A DNA stretch of 64,000 nucleotides from positions 2,866,001-2,930,000 of the forward strand of contig NZ_LS483370.1 in assembly GCF_900475285.1 (NCBI RefSeq). The letters are read 5' to 3'. This document shows, one piece after another, positions 45,077 through 53,989 of the stretch (its first letter is position 1; each line of letters begins with the position of its first letter). Below the pieces are notes generated by a model. The model was given only the letters and a program-made list of their open reading frames with translations. It was not told the origin of the DNA and made no database searches. This DNA is from Pseudomonas taetrolens. Its GTDB lineage: Bacteria > Pseudomonadota > Gammaproteobacteria > Pseudomonadales > Pseudomonadaceae. A program made the position numbers and the translations under genes.

Positions 45077-46873
45077 CGGCTGCGGCGTCACCTCCTCGAA
45101 CGTCAGTCCCGGGCTGTCGATGACATGCCAGGGATTGGCGCCGGCGTTTTCGCTGAACACCACCTGATTGAAGTGCGAGTCTTTCAAACCATCGATGCGG
45201 GCCGTTGCAGGGCCTTTGAAACGCACCCGTTCGAATACCAGCCCGGCATGATAAGCGTTGCTTTTGCTGTCGCCCTTGACCTCGAGCGCCGCCCCGCGGG
45301 CATTCTCGACCGTCACATCGCTCACCCGGATATCACGGAACTGCCCGGGTACCGTCGAGCGCCGATAATCGAGCTTGGCGTTGGGATCGTTGTAATCAAG
45401 GGTAAACACGAATGCCTGTTTGACCGTGTTGCGCATGGCTGAGTCGCGAAAGATCACCTGGCGTGCACCACCATCCATGAAGTTCGTGCTCTTCATGCGC
45501 AGCCCGGCATCGGTTCCATCCGACACGTTGTCCTCGGCCAGGATATTTTGAATCCAGGCCCCGGTATGGCTGCCCGCAACCACCATGCCATGCCCCTTGC
45601 GGAAGAAGTTGTTGAAGATCCAGGCGTCCTCCTGGGGCTTTTGATGAACCGCTTCGGCGCCGGTGCCGGCGGCAAAATTGACGCAATCATCGCCGGTATC
45701 AAAAAAGTTATTGAACACCATCGCCCCCTTGCTGTTGGCAAACTCGATGCCATCACCGTTGTTGGCGTCGTAGGTCTTATGCGTGGTATTGGCCAGCACC
45801 ACGTTTTCGGTCTCAAGGTTCATGATCCCGTGGAACGCGGGGTTCAAGACGGTGAAGCCACCATAGAAAACATTCTTCACATTGCGCAGGGTGATCAGCG
45901 AAGAGCGCATTTGCCCATAGGCATCCTTGGTGTTCATGCCTCGGGCGATGGCCTGCTCCACTTGGGCCCTGGCCAGAATGCCGTCCTCCATGAAGCGCGT
46001 GTTATCGCTGGGCAGGTAGAACGGCAACGGCTGTCCAAGCTCGTCCAGCGTATCGGCCTTGCGCTTCCAGCCATTGCCGTCGAGGGTTCCCTGGCCAACG
46101 ATGCGGATGTTTTCAAACCCTTGGTGCCGGTGAGGATCCCGGGGCAAGGCATTGATCAGGGAAGCCGGGCGCACGGTGCTGGAATACGGATACTGGATAT
46201 ACCCGGCCAAGGGATAATCTTCGGCCCGCTCCGAGCCGAGCAAGGTCGCACCGGCGGTGATTTCCAGGGTCATGTTGCTCTTGAGATAAAGCGCCCCGCT
46301 CTTGTACCGGCCCTCGGGCAGCAGCACCTTGCAGCCGGGTGTGCAGGCATCGATGGCCCGTTGAATGGCCTGTGTATCGAGGTGCTTGCCGTCGCCCCGT
46401 GCGCCGTACTTTTTCACATCAAACACCACCGGCACCGGTGTTGTACGCTGGATGACCACCGGACTGTCGACGGACTCCAGGCCATCAGCCGCCACCGAGC
46501 GCACCGTGAACCGGTACTGGGTGTCAGGTTTGAGGCCTTGAGCGGTGTAACTGTGAATGCCGATTCGATGGTGAAAGTTGTCCCGGTCTTGCTCGTAGAA
46601 GCGGTCGATGTACGGCTTTGCCGGCGAAACCCGGTCGTTATTGGCGTTGCTGCTGCCCAGCAGGACGCCGTTGGCGTATACCCGATAGTCCTTGATGGCG
46701 CTGTGGTCGGCGGGCTTTTCCCAGACCAGAATGATCGACTGATCATCAAAGGCCAGCGTTGGCACTTGCACCTTCGTCGGCGCCTGCACGGCCCACGCCG
46801 GCACACTTGCGCCAAGCGCCAGTAGCGCCAGAACCGAGCGCGAGGCCATTGCTGCGCACGTTTGATACGGCAT
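45071..46873 (-). CDS. pehX: Exo-poly-alpha-D-galacturonosidase (GH28) with FnIII domain
   Basis: The 600-residue protein has a signal peptide (SRSVLALLALGASVPAWA). An N-terminal fibronectin-III-like domain (residues about 30-135) and a right-handed beta-helix GH28 domain (VFDVKKYGARGDGKHLDTQAI onward) follow. GH28 catalytic motifs are NGDGIEF (variant of NTDG), FDTGDDCVNF (Asp pair), GHGMVVAGSHTG (His) and RMKSTN (RIK variant). It cuts galacturonides, usually digalacturonate, from the non-reducing end of pectate. Size and domain order match PehX of Erwinia/Ralstonia. It is the last gene of a long minus-strand operon with the ABC transporter. Confidence 0.92.
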   Translation of the reverse strand: MPYQTCAAMASRSVLALLALGASVPAWAVQAPTKVQVPTLAFDDQSIILVWEKPADHSAIKDYRVYANGVLLGSSNANNDRVSPAKPYIDRFYEQDRDNFHHRIGIHSYTAQGLKPDTQYRFTVRSVAADGLESVDSPVVIQRTTPVPVVFDVKKYGARGDGKHLDTQAIQRAIDACTPGCKVLLPEGRYKSGALYLKSNMTLEITAGATLLGSERAEDYPLAGYIQYPYSSTVRPASLINALPRDPHRHQGFENIRIVGQGTLDGNGWKRKADTLDELGQPLPFYLPSDNTRFMEDGILARAQVEQAIARGMNTKDAYGQMRSSLITLRNVKNVFYGGFTVLNPAFHGIMNLETENVVLANTTHKTYDANNGDGIEFANSKGAMVFNNFFDTGDDCVNFAAGTGAEAVHQKPQEDAWIFNNFFRKGHGMVVAGSHTGAWIQNILAEDNVSDGTDAGLRMKSTNFMDGGARQVIFRDSAMRNTVKQAFVFTLDYNDPNAKLDYRRSTVPGQFRDIRVSDVTVENARGAALEVKGDSKSNAYHAGLVFERVRFKGPATARIDGLKDSHFNQVVFSENAGANPWHVIDSPGLTFEEVTPQPL

Positions 46874-46938
46874 GTTGTTTTCCTTGTACGTGCCTGTCTG
46901 AAGCCCTCCTCTGCCGGAGGGCACGGGTGACACCGCAG

Positions 46939-47709
46939 CTACACGGCCGCCACAGATGTCTGGCTGAAATCACGACTGGCCTGCACCAGCATCCGCGTAT
47001 AGTCGTGCACGGCCAGATCCTGGCTCAGGCAGCGGCTGTCCAGCAGCTCAACGATCTTGCCTTGTTGCATCACCGCCACCCGGTCACACAGGTGCGTCAC
47101 CACGCCCAGGTCGTGGGTCACCATCAGGTACGTCAGCTTCTCGCGCTCGCGCAGGTCAGTGAGCAGGTTAAGAATCTCGGCCTGCACCGACACATCCAGC
47201 GCCGACGTCGGCTCATCCAGCAGCAAGACCCGCGGCTCAAGAATCAGGGCCCGGGCGATGGCCACCCGCTGCCGCTGGCCACCGGACAGCTGGTGCGGGT
47301 AGCGGTAACGAAAGCTGTCATTCAAGCCGACCTTGATCAGGATTTCGTTGATCCGGTCGTCCTTGTCCCTGACCCCGTGAATGATCAGCGGCTCGCGCAG
47401 GGCGGTGTCGATGGTGTGACGGGGGTGCAAGGAGCCGTAAGGGTCCTGAAACACCATTTGCACCTTGCGAAAGTGCTCCCTGGACAGCTTGTGCTGCAAC
47501 GGAACGCCGGCAATGCTCAGCTCACCGCTCCATTGCCGGTATTGCCCCGCCAGGCAGCGCAGCACGGTGGTTTTGCCGGATCCGGACTCCCCCACCAGGC
47601 CAAAGGACTCACCATCGGCAACGCTCAGGTTGACATCATGCAGCACGTGATTGAGGGTTTCGCCTGCACCGAAACTCAGGTTCAGCGAACGGGCTTGAAT
47701 CATGGACAT
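46939..47709 (-). CDS. ABC transporter ATPase (OppF/DppF type)
   Basis: The 256-residue ATP-binding subunit has Walker A GESGSGKTT, Q-loop VFQDPYGSLHPRH, signature LSGGQRQRVAIARAL and Walker B LLLDEPTSALD. It lacks the long C-terminal oligopeptide domain of classic OppF. It powers uptake by the peptide/oligosaccharide-type transporter encoded upstream. ATG 47709 follows GAGGA. It is 11 bp downstream of its partner ATPase. Confidence 0.93.
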   Translation of the reverse strand: MSMIQARSLNLSFGAGETLNHVLHDVNLSVADGESFGLVGESGSGKTTVLRCLAGQYRQWSGELSIAGVPLQHKLSREHFRKVQMVFQDPYGSLHPRHTIDTALREPLIIHGVRDKDDRINEILIKVGLNDSFRYRYPHQLSGGQRQRVAIARALILEPRVLLLDEPTSALDVSVQAEILNLLTDLREREKLTYLMVTHDLGVVTHLCDRVAVMQQGKIVELLDSRCLSQDLAVHDYTRMLVQASRDFSQTSVAAV

Positions 47710-47720
47710 GATCAGGTTCC

Positions 47721-48560
47721 TCAGTGGGTCAGCCAGAGTGGGTCACGCTGCAGCACCGGCAGGCGCACTCGGCGATTGTCCATGCTCGGCAGCGCAGCCA
47801 GCAGGCCACGGGTATAGGGATGTTCGGCGTGCTGCAAGTCGCAGGCGGCAAGGGACTCAACCACCCGACCGGCATACATCACCAGTACCCGGTCACAGTA
47901 ATTGCGCACCAGATTGAGGTCGTGACTGACAAAGATCAGCCCCATTTCCTGCTCTTCGACCAGGGTTTCAAGCACGTTGAGCACTTGTTGGCGCACGGAC
48001 ACATCGAGGGCGGAAGTCGGCTCATCGGCGATGATCACTTCCGGCCGGGTGATGACCATCATCGCAATCATGATGCGCTGCCCCATGCCGCCGGACACTT
48101 CATGGGGGTAAAGGTTATAAACCCGTTGCGGATCGCGGATATGCACTTTTTCCAGCATTTCCAGCACCCGCTCGCGGGCCTCGGCACGACTGGCCTTGTG
48201 GTGCGCCAGGTAGGCTTCGGCAATCTGGTCGCCGACCCTGACCACCGGATTCAACGAGTATTTGGGGTCTTGCATGATCATGGAAATGCGCTGACCGCGA
48301 ATCTTCTGCATGGCCTTTTCGCTGGCCGAGAGCAGATCAACACCGGCGAACTGCAGGGCCCTGGCGGTAATTTTGGCACTGGCGGGATGCAACTTGAGGA
48401 GACTGCGCCCGACGGTGGACTTGCCCGAACCGGACTCACCGACAATGGCCAGCTTTTCCCGACCCAGACTGAAGGACACATCGCGCACGGCGTGAGTCTC
48501 TTTCTGGCCGCTGACGAAGCGTACGTTCAGGCCTTCAACGTTTAATTTGATCGCAGACAT
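47721..48560 (-). CDS. ABC transporter ATPase (OppD/DppD type)
   Basis: The 279-residue protein has Walker A GESGSGKST, Q-loop IMQDPKYSLNPV, signature SGGMGQRIMIAMM and Walker B VIIADEPTSALDVS. The signature SGGMGQR is the usual D-subunit variant. A short C-terminal segment holds YTRGLLAALPS, conserved in the PepT family. It pairs with the F-type ATPase that follows. The ribosome site GGAGG is strong. Confidence 0.93.
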   Translation of the reverse strand: MSAIKLNVEGLNVRFVSGQKETHAVRDVSFSLGREKLAIVGESGSGKSTVGRSLLKLHPASAKITARALQFAGVDLLSASEKAMQKIRGQRISMIMQDPKYSLNPVVRVGDQIAEAYLAHHKASRAEARERVLEMLEKVHIRDPQRVYNLYPHEVSGGMGQRIMIAMMVITRPEVIIADEPTSALDVSVRQQVLNVLETLVEEQEMGLIFVSHDLNLVRNYCDRVLVMYAGRVVESLAACDLQHAEHPYTRGLLAALPSMDNRRVRLPVLQRDPLWLTH

Positions 48561-48571
48561 GAAGCCTCCAG

Positions 48572-49495
48572 TTACTCGCTACGCGGATCGAGGATGTCCC
48601 GCAGGCCATCGCCCAACAGGTTGAACGCCAGGCTCACCAGCATGATTGCGGCCCCCGGTACAGCTACCAGCCACCAGCACTCGAGCATGTAGCGCCGACC
48701 GGTGGAAATCATGGCGCCCCACTCCGGCGACGGCGCCTGGGCACCGAGGCCGAGAAAGCCCAGTGCCGCAGCGGTGAGGATGATTCCGGCCATGTTCATG
48801 GTCAGGCGGATGATCACCGATGACAGGCACATGGGCACGATGTGGCGCAGGATGATCCGCGACGACGAGGCGCCCTGGAGCTCCACCGCGACCACAAAAT
48901 CGGCGTTGCGCAAGGACAGGGTTTCCGCCCGCGCCAATCGGGCAATGGGGGGCCAGGAGGTCAAGGCAATGGCGACCACCGCATGCTCAAGCCCCGGGCC
49001 CAAAGCCGCGATAAAAGCCAGCGCCAGCACCAGGCTGGGAAACGAAATGAAGATATCGGTCACACGCATGAAGACCGTGTCGACGATACCGCCGTAGTAG
49101 CCCGACACCGTGCCGATAAACAACCCGATGGGGCCGACGATCACGGTGACCAGCGTGATGATGTACAGCGTAATGCGCGAGCCATAGACCAGACGGCTGA
49201 AAATATCCCGCCCGTATTCATCGGTTCCGAACCAGTGAGCGGCACCTGGCGCCTGCAAGGCGTTGGCCAGGTTTTGCGCCACCGGATCATGGGTAGCAAT
49301 CCACGGGGCGAACGCGGCGACCACAATCAACAGCAGTGCCACCAGCAAACCGGCCAGGGTCATGGGATTGCGCAACAGGTGATGCAGCACCCGCAGGCTG
49401 CTCTTGCAAAAAGCATCGAAGCTGGAGCCCGGCGTGCGCTCCAGCGGCCGTTTGGCCGTGGACTCGACAGAAGACATGTTGGTAATCATCGGCAT
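48572..49495 (-). CDS. ABC transporter permease (OppC/DppC type)
   Basis: The 307-residue permease has an N-terminal helix and extension (AGLLVALLLIVVAAFAPWIA with HDP after it, typical of DppC). GTDEYGRDIFSRLVYGSRI is seen in pieces, and the EAA-like loop is VVAVELQGASSSRIILRHIVP. Six hydrophobic segments are visible. It forms the channel with the B-type permease. It lies between binding protein 1 and the ATPase genes. Confidence 0.92.
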   Translation of the reverse strand: MPMITNMSSVESTAKRPLERTPGSSFDAFCKSSLRVLHHLLRNPMTLAGLLVALLLIVVAAFAPWIATHDPVAQNLANALQAPGAAHWFGTDEYGRDIFSRLVYGSRITLYIITLVTVIVGPIGLFIGTVSGYYGGIVDTVFMRVTDIFISFPSLVLALAFIAALGPGLEHAVVAIALTSWPPIARLARAETLSLRNADFVVAVELQGASSSRIILRHIVPMCLSSVIIRLTMNMAGIILTAAALGFLGLGAQAPSPEWGAMISTGRRYMLECWWLVAVPGAAIMLVSLAFNLLGDGLRDILDPRSE

Positions 49496-49550
49496 GTTCT
49501 CGGATTGATATCAAAATCACCGGGCGGCCCTCAGGCGCGCCCGACGGCAC

Positions 49551-51161
49551 TCAGCGTTGCTTGTAGACACCCAGATAACGCGTGGCTTCGGCGTCATCGC
49601 CGGTAAAGCCCTTGACGTCAGCGGCGCTGACCACGGTGTCGGTCATCTGCGAAATCATCATGATCGGCCCGACCTGCTGGTCGTACAGGGTCTGGGCCTG
49701 GTGATACAGACTCACCCGCCGGGTCGAGTCACGCTCAACCCCGGCCTGCTCGATCAGGCTGTTGATGGGCGGGCTGAAGAACGAAGCACGCCAGCCCTGA
49801 AAGTTCGGCAGGCCGGCGTCATCGCTGTTGTCGGGGTTATAGGCAAACGTGCGCAAGCTGAAATACGGATGCGGGTAGCGCTCGGCGCCTCGTGCAACGA
49901 TGATCTCGAAGTTGCGTGCACGCATGGCGCCATACACCTGATTACCGGTGCCGGTGACGATCGAGGCCTTGATGCCGCCCTCGGCCAGGGTTGATTGCAA
50001 GCGCGCCGCAATGTCAATGAACGGTGGTTCGGACAAGGTGCGAATGGTGGTGCTAAAGCCCTCCGGATAACCGGCCTCGGTCAGCAGTTGCCGGGCCCTG
50101 GCTGGATCCAGGTGGTAGCCCGGGTCCGGCAACCGCGCTTGCAGGTTCAACTGCATCGGTTGCTGGTTGAGGGTGCCGTAATAGGGCATCACCTGCTGAT
50201 CAAGCCCTTTGTAGTCGATCAGGTTGCGTATGGCTTCACGAACCTTGGGCTGGGCGAATTCGGGTTGTTTCATGCTCATCGCCACGTAGTACATCGTGCC
50301 CCGTGGCAGCGACTGCACCTGCACGTCCGGCGAGCCGTCGATTGCACGGATGTCCGGGGCCGCCATGCCGTAGGCCATGTCCAGGTCGCCACGTTCCAGC
50401 ATCAGGCGCAACGACTGGGACTCGGTCATGTGCCGTACGACCACACGCTTGAGCTTGGCCGGGCCGCCCCAGTAACCGTCGAAACGGGTCAGTAGCAGCG
50501 AGTCATTGGCGCTCCACTTGGTCAGCACAAACGGGCCGCTGCCAGCTTCATGGGTGACAAGCCAGCCGGCCCCCAGATCACCGTCCTTTTCGTGTGCCAG
50601 GGCTGTTTTGCGGTCCACCACCACCGCGCTGGGCGAGATCGCCAGGGAATCCACCAGCAGCAGCGGATCCATGACCTGCGGCAGATCGATCACCAGCGTG
50701 TGCTCATCGCTGGCACGAATCAGCGACTGGATATTGTCGACATTGAAGCCATAGGCTTTCCAGGTGGTGGCCAGCCCGAAATTGAGTTTCATCACCCGGT
50801 ACAGCGACCAGGCCACATCGTCGGCCGTCAACCGGTTACCGGAGTGAAAAGTGACGTCCTGGCGCAGATGGAAAGTGATCTGTTTGCCGTCCTCGCTGAT
50901 TTCCCAGCGTTCTGCCAGTTGTGGCAAATGCTTTTCCGGATTGCCCTGGTCGCGCTTGATCAGCGTGTCATAGAGGTTGGCATTGACCCCCGAGGCATCC
51001 AGACCGGGCGCATTGGCCGGGTCAATGGAGAACAGGTTAACCATGCTCATGCCGACAATAAGCTGATCGGCCGGGGTCTTGGCCTGGACCACTGCCATCG
51101 GCCCCAGGGCGAGCGTGGCAAGCAGCACGGCAAAGGACAACGTCGAGTACGCAGACTTCAT
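49551..51161 (-). CDS. Family-5 solute-binding protein, copy 1
   Basis: The 536-residue extracytoplasmic binding protein has a signal peptide (TLALGPMAVVQA). Typical SBP_bac_5 segments are LAERWEISEDGKQITFHLRQ, DVTFHSGNRLTADDVAWS and GSGPFVLTKW. By reading it is clearly paralogous to copy 2 (52308-53918): both share QLIVGMSM, DDVAWSL, WKAYGFN, RFDGYWGGPAKLKR and MTESQSLRLM. It probably delivers oligogalacturonides (context) or peptides to the transporter. The AAGGA ribosome site fits ATG 51161. Confidence 0.9.
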   Translation of the reverse strand: MKSAYSTLSFAVLLATLALGPMAVVQAKTPADQLIVGMSMVNLFSIDPANAPGLDASGVNANLYDTLIKRDQGNPEKHLPQLAERWEISEDGKQITFHLRQDVTFHSGNRLTADDVAWSLYRVMKLNFGLATTWKAYGFNVDNIQSLIRASDEHTLVIDLPQVMDPLLLVDSLAISPSAVVVDRKTALAHEKDGDLGAGWLVTHEAGSGPFVLTKWSANDSLLLTRFDGYWGGPAKLKRVVVRHMTESQSLRLMLERGDLDMAYGMAAPDIRAIDGSPDVQVQSLPRGTMYYVAMSMKQPEFAQPKVREAIRNLIDYKGLDQQVMPYYGTLNQQPMQLNLQARLPDPGYHLDPARARQLLTEAGYPEGFSTTIRTLSEPPFIDIAARLQSTLAEGGIKASIVTGTGNQVYGAMRARNFEIIVARGAERYPHPYFSLRTFAYNPDNSDDAGLPNFQGWRASFFSPPINSLIEQAGVERDSTRRVSLYHQAQTLYDQQVGPIMMISQMTDTVVSAADVKGFTGDDAEATRYLGVYKQR

Positions 51162-51205
51162 TGAAAATTCCTTGTTCTTATAGTTGTGGGAGGCTGCAAC
51201 AGCGT

Positions 51206-52243
51206 TTAGCGGGTACGCGGGTCGAAGACCTTGTACAGGGCGTCACTGATCAGATTGAGCGCAACGAAGATCAGGCCAATCACCAGCACACAGCCCATGA
51301 CGGCATTCATGTCGCCGAGCATCAGGCTGCTGGTCAGGTACTGACCAAAGCCGGGCCAGGCGAATACCGTTTCGATCAGTACCGCGCCTTCAAGCAGCGA
51401 GCCGTACGCCAGGGCCACCACCGTCAGCAGTTGCACGAGAATGTTGCGAAAGGCGTGCCCCCAGACCACCTGGCGCCGGGACAGGCCCTTGACCCGGGCG
51501 GTAATGATGTATTCCTGGGACAGCTGTTCGAGCATGAAGCTGCGCGTCATGCGGCTGATGTAGGCCACCGAGTTGAGGCCCAGGATCAGAGCCGGCAGCA
51601 CGATATGGCGCAAGGCACTGAAAAAGGCATCCTGGTCACGGGCCAGGATCGAGTCGATCAGCAGCAGGCCGGTGACGTCCGGCACCATGCCGTCGTAGGC
51701 GAGGTCAATGCGCCCTGCTCCACCGGCCCAGCCGAGCCAGGCGTAAAACACCAGAAGCCCCATCATGCCCAGCCAGAAAATTGGTGTGGAATAACCGAAC
51801 AGGGTAATCACCCGGGCCACGTGGTCGCCGAGGCGGCCCTGGTTACTGGCGGCACACACGCCCAGTGGCAAGCCGATGAGCACGCCGAACAGAATGGCCA
51901 GGGTCGCCAGCTCGATGGTCGCTGGAAACACCCGGCGGATGTCATCCAGCACCGGGTGCCCGGTCAGCAGCGCATTGCCGAAATCCCCGTGCAACAGGTC
52001 ATTGAGGTACAGACCGAACTGGGTCCAGATCGGCTTGTCCAGCCCCATGGAGCGGTACACCTGATCGTAGGTTGAACTGTCGGCGTCGGGCCCGACCACC
52101 GCCAGTACGGGGTCAAGGGGCATGACCCGGCCAATGACAAAGGTCAGCGCCAACAGGCCGAGCAAGGTCACCAGGACCGTGCCGGCACGCCGGGCAGTAT
52201 TGGAAGCACGAGCCCCCATCACGGAGGCAGTGGATACAAACAT
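51206..52243 (-). CDS. ABC transporter permease (OppB/DppB type)
   Basis: The 345-residue protein has an N-terminal helix (VTLLGLLALTFVIGRVMPLDP), six hydrophobic segments and the EAA loop region TARVKGLSRRQVVWGHAFRN. This is the usual B-type permease layout. It is unusual in lying between two paralogous binding-protein genes. The AGGAG ribosome site precedes ATG 52243. Confidence 0.92.
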   Translation of the reverse strand: MFVSTASVMGARASNTARRAGTVLVTLLGLLALTFVIGRVMPLDPVLAVVGPDADSSTYDQVYRSMGLDKPIWTQFGLYLNDLLHGDFGNALLTGHPVLDDIRRVFPATIELATLAILFGVLIGLPLGVCAASNQGRLGDHVARVITLFGYSTPIFWLGMMGLLVFYAWLGWAGGAGRIDLAYDGMVPDVTGLLLIDSILARDQDAFFSALRHIVLPALILGLNSVAYISRMTRSFMLEQLSQEYIITARVKGLSRRQVVWGHAFRNILVQLLTVVALAYGSLLEGAVLIETVFAWPGFGQYLTSSLMLGDMNAVMGCVLVIGLIFVALNLISDALYKVFDPRTR

Positions 52244-52307
52244 AGAGAGCTCCTGATAAATCGGTCACCGCGTGATCAAATGCGCGAGGCCAGGCCCCGC
52301 ACGACTT

Positions 52308-53918
52308 TCAGCGCTTCTTGTAGACGTCTTTATAACGGGTGGTAGCGGCCGGATGGCCCTGGAAGTCGGTCACGTCGCCGTACACCAGCACGGTGTCGGT
52401 CATCTGCGACACGGGCAGGATCGCGCTGACCTGTTGATCCAGCTGTTCCTGGATCTGCCGGTACTGGGCCAGTTGCTTGCTGGCATCCGGCTCGACCTCG
52501 GCGCGTTCGATCAACTGGTTCAGTTCAGGGCTGTAAAACGACGTACGCCAGCCCTGGAAATTGCTCAGTTTGGCTTCGTCACGATTGTCCGGGTTGTACA
52601 CCAGGGTGCGCAGACTGGAATGAGGATGACGTTCGGCACCGCCGCCGCCCCGGCCGACGATGATGTCGAAGTTGCGCTCACGCATGGCGCCGTAAATCTG
52701 ATTGCCGGTGCCGGTAATAATGCTGGCTTCGATGCCGGCCTGGGCCAGGGTCGATTGCAGATTGGAGGCGATATTGATAAACGGCGGCTCGGTCAGCACC
52801 CGGATGCTGGTTTTGAAACCATTGGGGTAACCGGCTTCAGCCAACAGCTTTTTGGCTTCTTCGACGTTCAGGCGGTAGCCCGGGTCCGGCAGACGTGCCG
52901 ACAGGCCCAGAGGCAGTGGACGCTGATTAATCAGGCCATAGTGCGGCATCACCGTCTGGTTGATGCCCTGATAGTCAATCAGCGAGCGTACGGCCTTGCG
53001 CACCCGCGCATCGGCAAACGCGGGTTGTTTCACGCTGAGGGCTACGTAGTACAAGGTGCCGCGCTGCAGGGTCTGGGTACGTACCTTGTCATTGCTTTGC
53101 AGGGCCTGGATATCCGGGGCCGACATGCCCTTGGCGATGTCCAGATCTCCGCGTTCGATCATCAGCCGCAGGGACTGCGATTCCGTCATGTTGCGCATGA
53201 CGATGCGCTTGAGCTTGGCCGGGCCACCCCAGTACCCGTCGAAACGGTTCATCAGGATGACGTCGTTGGCGCGCCAGTCATTGAGCATAAAGGCGCCACT
53301 ACCCGCAGCATGCGTCACCAGCCAGGCAGCCCCCATGTCGTTGTTCTTCTGATGCTCCAGGACCTTTTTGCGGTCCAGGATAAAAGCACTGGGGGACGTC
53401 GCCAGGGTATTGAGCACCAGCAACGGATCGGTAGGCCGCGGCAGTTCAAGGACAAATGTGCTGGCATCGGTGGCGCGCATGTAGCGCTCGACGTTGTCGG
53501 CGTTGAATCCGTAGGCCTTCCAGGTCGAGGCCAGCGCCAGATTAAGCTTGAGCACACGCTGCAGTGACCAGGCCACGTCTTCGGCGCTCAGCGGGTTGCC
53601 CGACTGGAATTTCACATCGTTACGCAAGTTGAACGTCAGGGTCTTGCGGTCATCGCTCACCTGCCAGCGCTCGGCCAGGGCCGGTAGCAACTGATCCGGC
53701 CGGGCGACATCCTGCACCAGCAGCATGTCGTAGAGATTGGCGTTGATCTCCGATACGTCCAGCCCGGTGGCGGCAGCCGGGTCCAGGGACAGTAGATTGA
53801 TCATGCTCATGCCAACAATCAATTGATCGCCAGGGGTCTTGGCGACTGCGGCCGGCACGGCGCCGATCGCCAGGGTAGCCACCAGTGCCCGCGCCAGCAG
53901 CGAAGGGAGAATGCTCAT
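52308..53918 (-). CDS. Family-5 solute-binding protein, copy 2
   Basis: The 536-residue protein has a signal peptide ending near VPAAVA and the same SBP_bac_5 architecture as copy 1, with the same length. Many sequence blocks are shared and differences are concentrated in surface and ligand-domain stretches. It is the first transporter gene after the enolase-superfamily gene and is separated from it by a strong hairpin (53953-53981). Two binding proteins on one permease suggests broadened or tuned ligand range. Confidence 0.9.
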   Translation of the reverse strand: MSILPSLLARALVATLAIGAVPAAVAKTPGDQLIVGMSMINLLSLDPAAATGLDVSEINANLYDMLLVQDVARPDQLLPALAERWQVSDDRKTLTFNLRNDVKFQSGNPLSAEDVAWSLQRVLKLNLALASTWKAYGFNADNVERYMRATDASTFVLELPRPTDPLLVLNTLATSPSAFILDRKKVLEHQKNNDMGAAWLVTHAAGSGAFMLNDWRANDVILMNRFDGYWGGPAKLKRIVMRNMTESQSLRLMIERGDLDIAKGMSAPDIQALQSNDKVRTQTLQRGTLYYVALSVKQPAFADARVRKAVRSLIDYQGINQTVMPHYGLINQRPLPLGLSARLPDPGYRLNVEEAKKLLAEAGYPNGFKTSIRVLTEPPFINIASNLQSTLAQAGIEASIITGTGNQIYGAMRERNFDIIVGRGGGGAERHPHSSLRTLVYNPDNRDEAKLSNFQGWRTSFYSPELNQLIERAEVEPDASKQLAQYRQIQEQLDQQVSAILPVSQMTDTVLVYGDVTDFQGHPAATTRYKDVYKKR

Positions 53919-53952
53919 AGTCAGAGTGCCTTTCTTATAGTTATACGGCTCT

Positions 53953-53981
53953 CGGGCTGCCCGTCATGACCGGGCAGCCCG
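53953..53981 (-). promoter_or_regulatory. Perfect 11-bp intercistronic hairpin
   Basis: CGGGCTGCCCG pairs with CGGGCAGCCCG around a 7-nt loop, 9 bp past the stop of the enolase-superfamily gene. No T-run follows on the minus strand. It could stabilise the upstream message or cut down read-through into the transporter genes. Confidence 0.55.
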
Positions 53982-53989
53982 TGTACGGA

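Noticed and set aside
45548..46825. 425-codon plus-strand frame opposite the polygalacturonase
   Set aside because: It is antisense to a complete GH28 gene with signal peptide and catalytic motifs; it has no recognisable domain.
52272..53567. 431-codon frame antisense to binding protein copy 2
   Set aside because: It is a shadow of the real SBP_bac_5 gene; similar long antisense frames occur over copy 1, reflecting codon bias.
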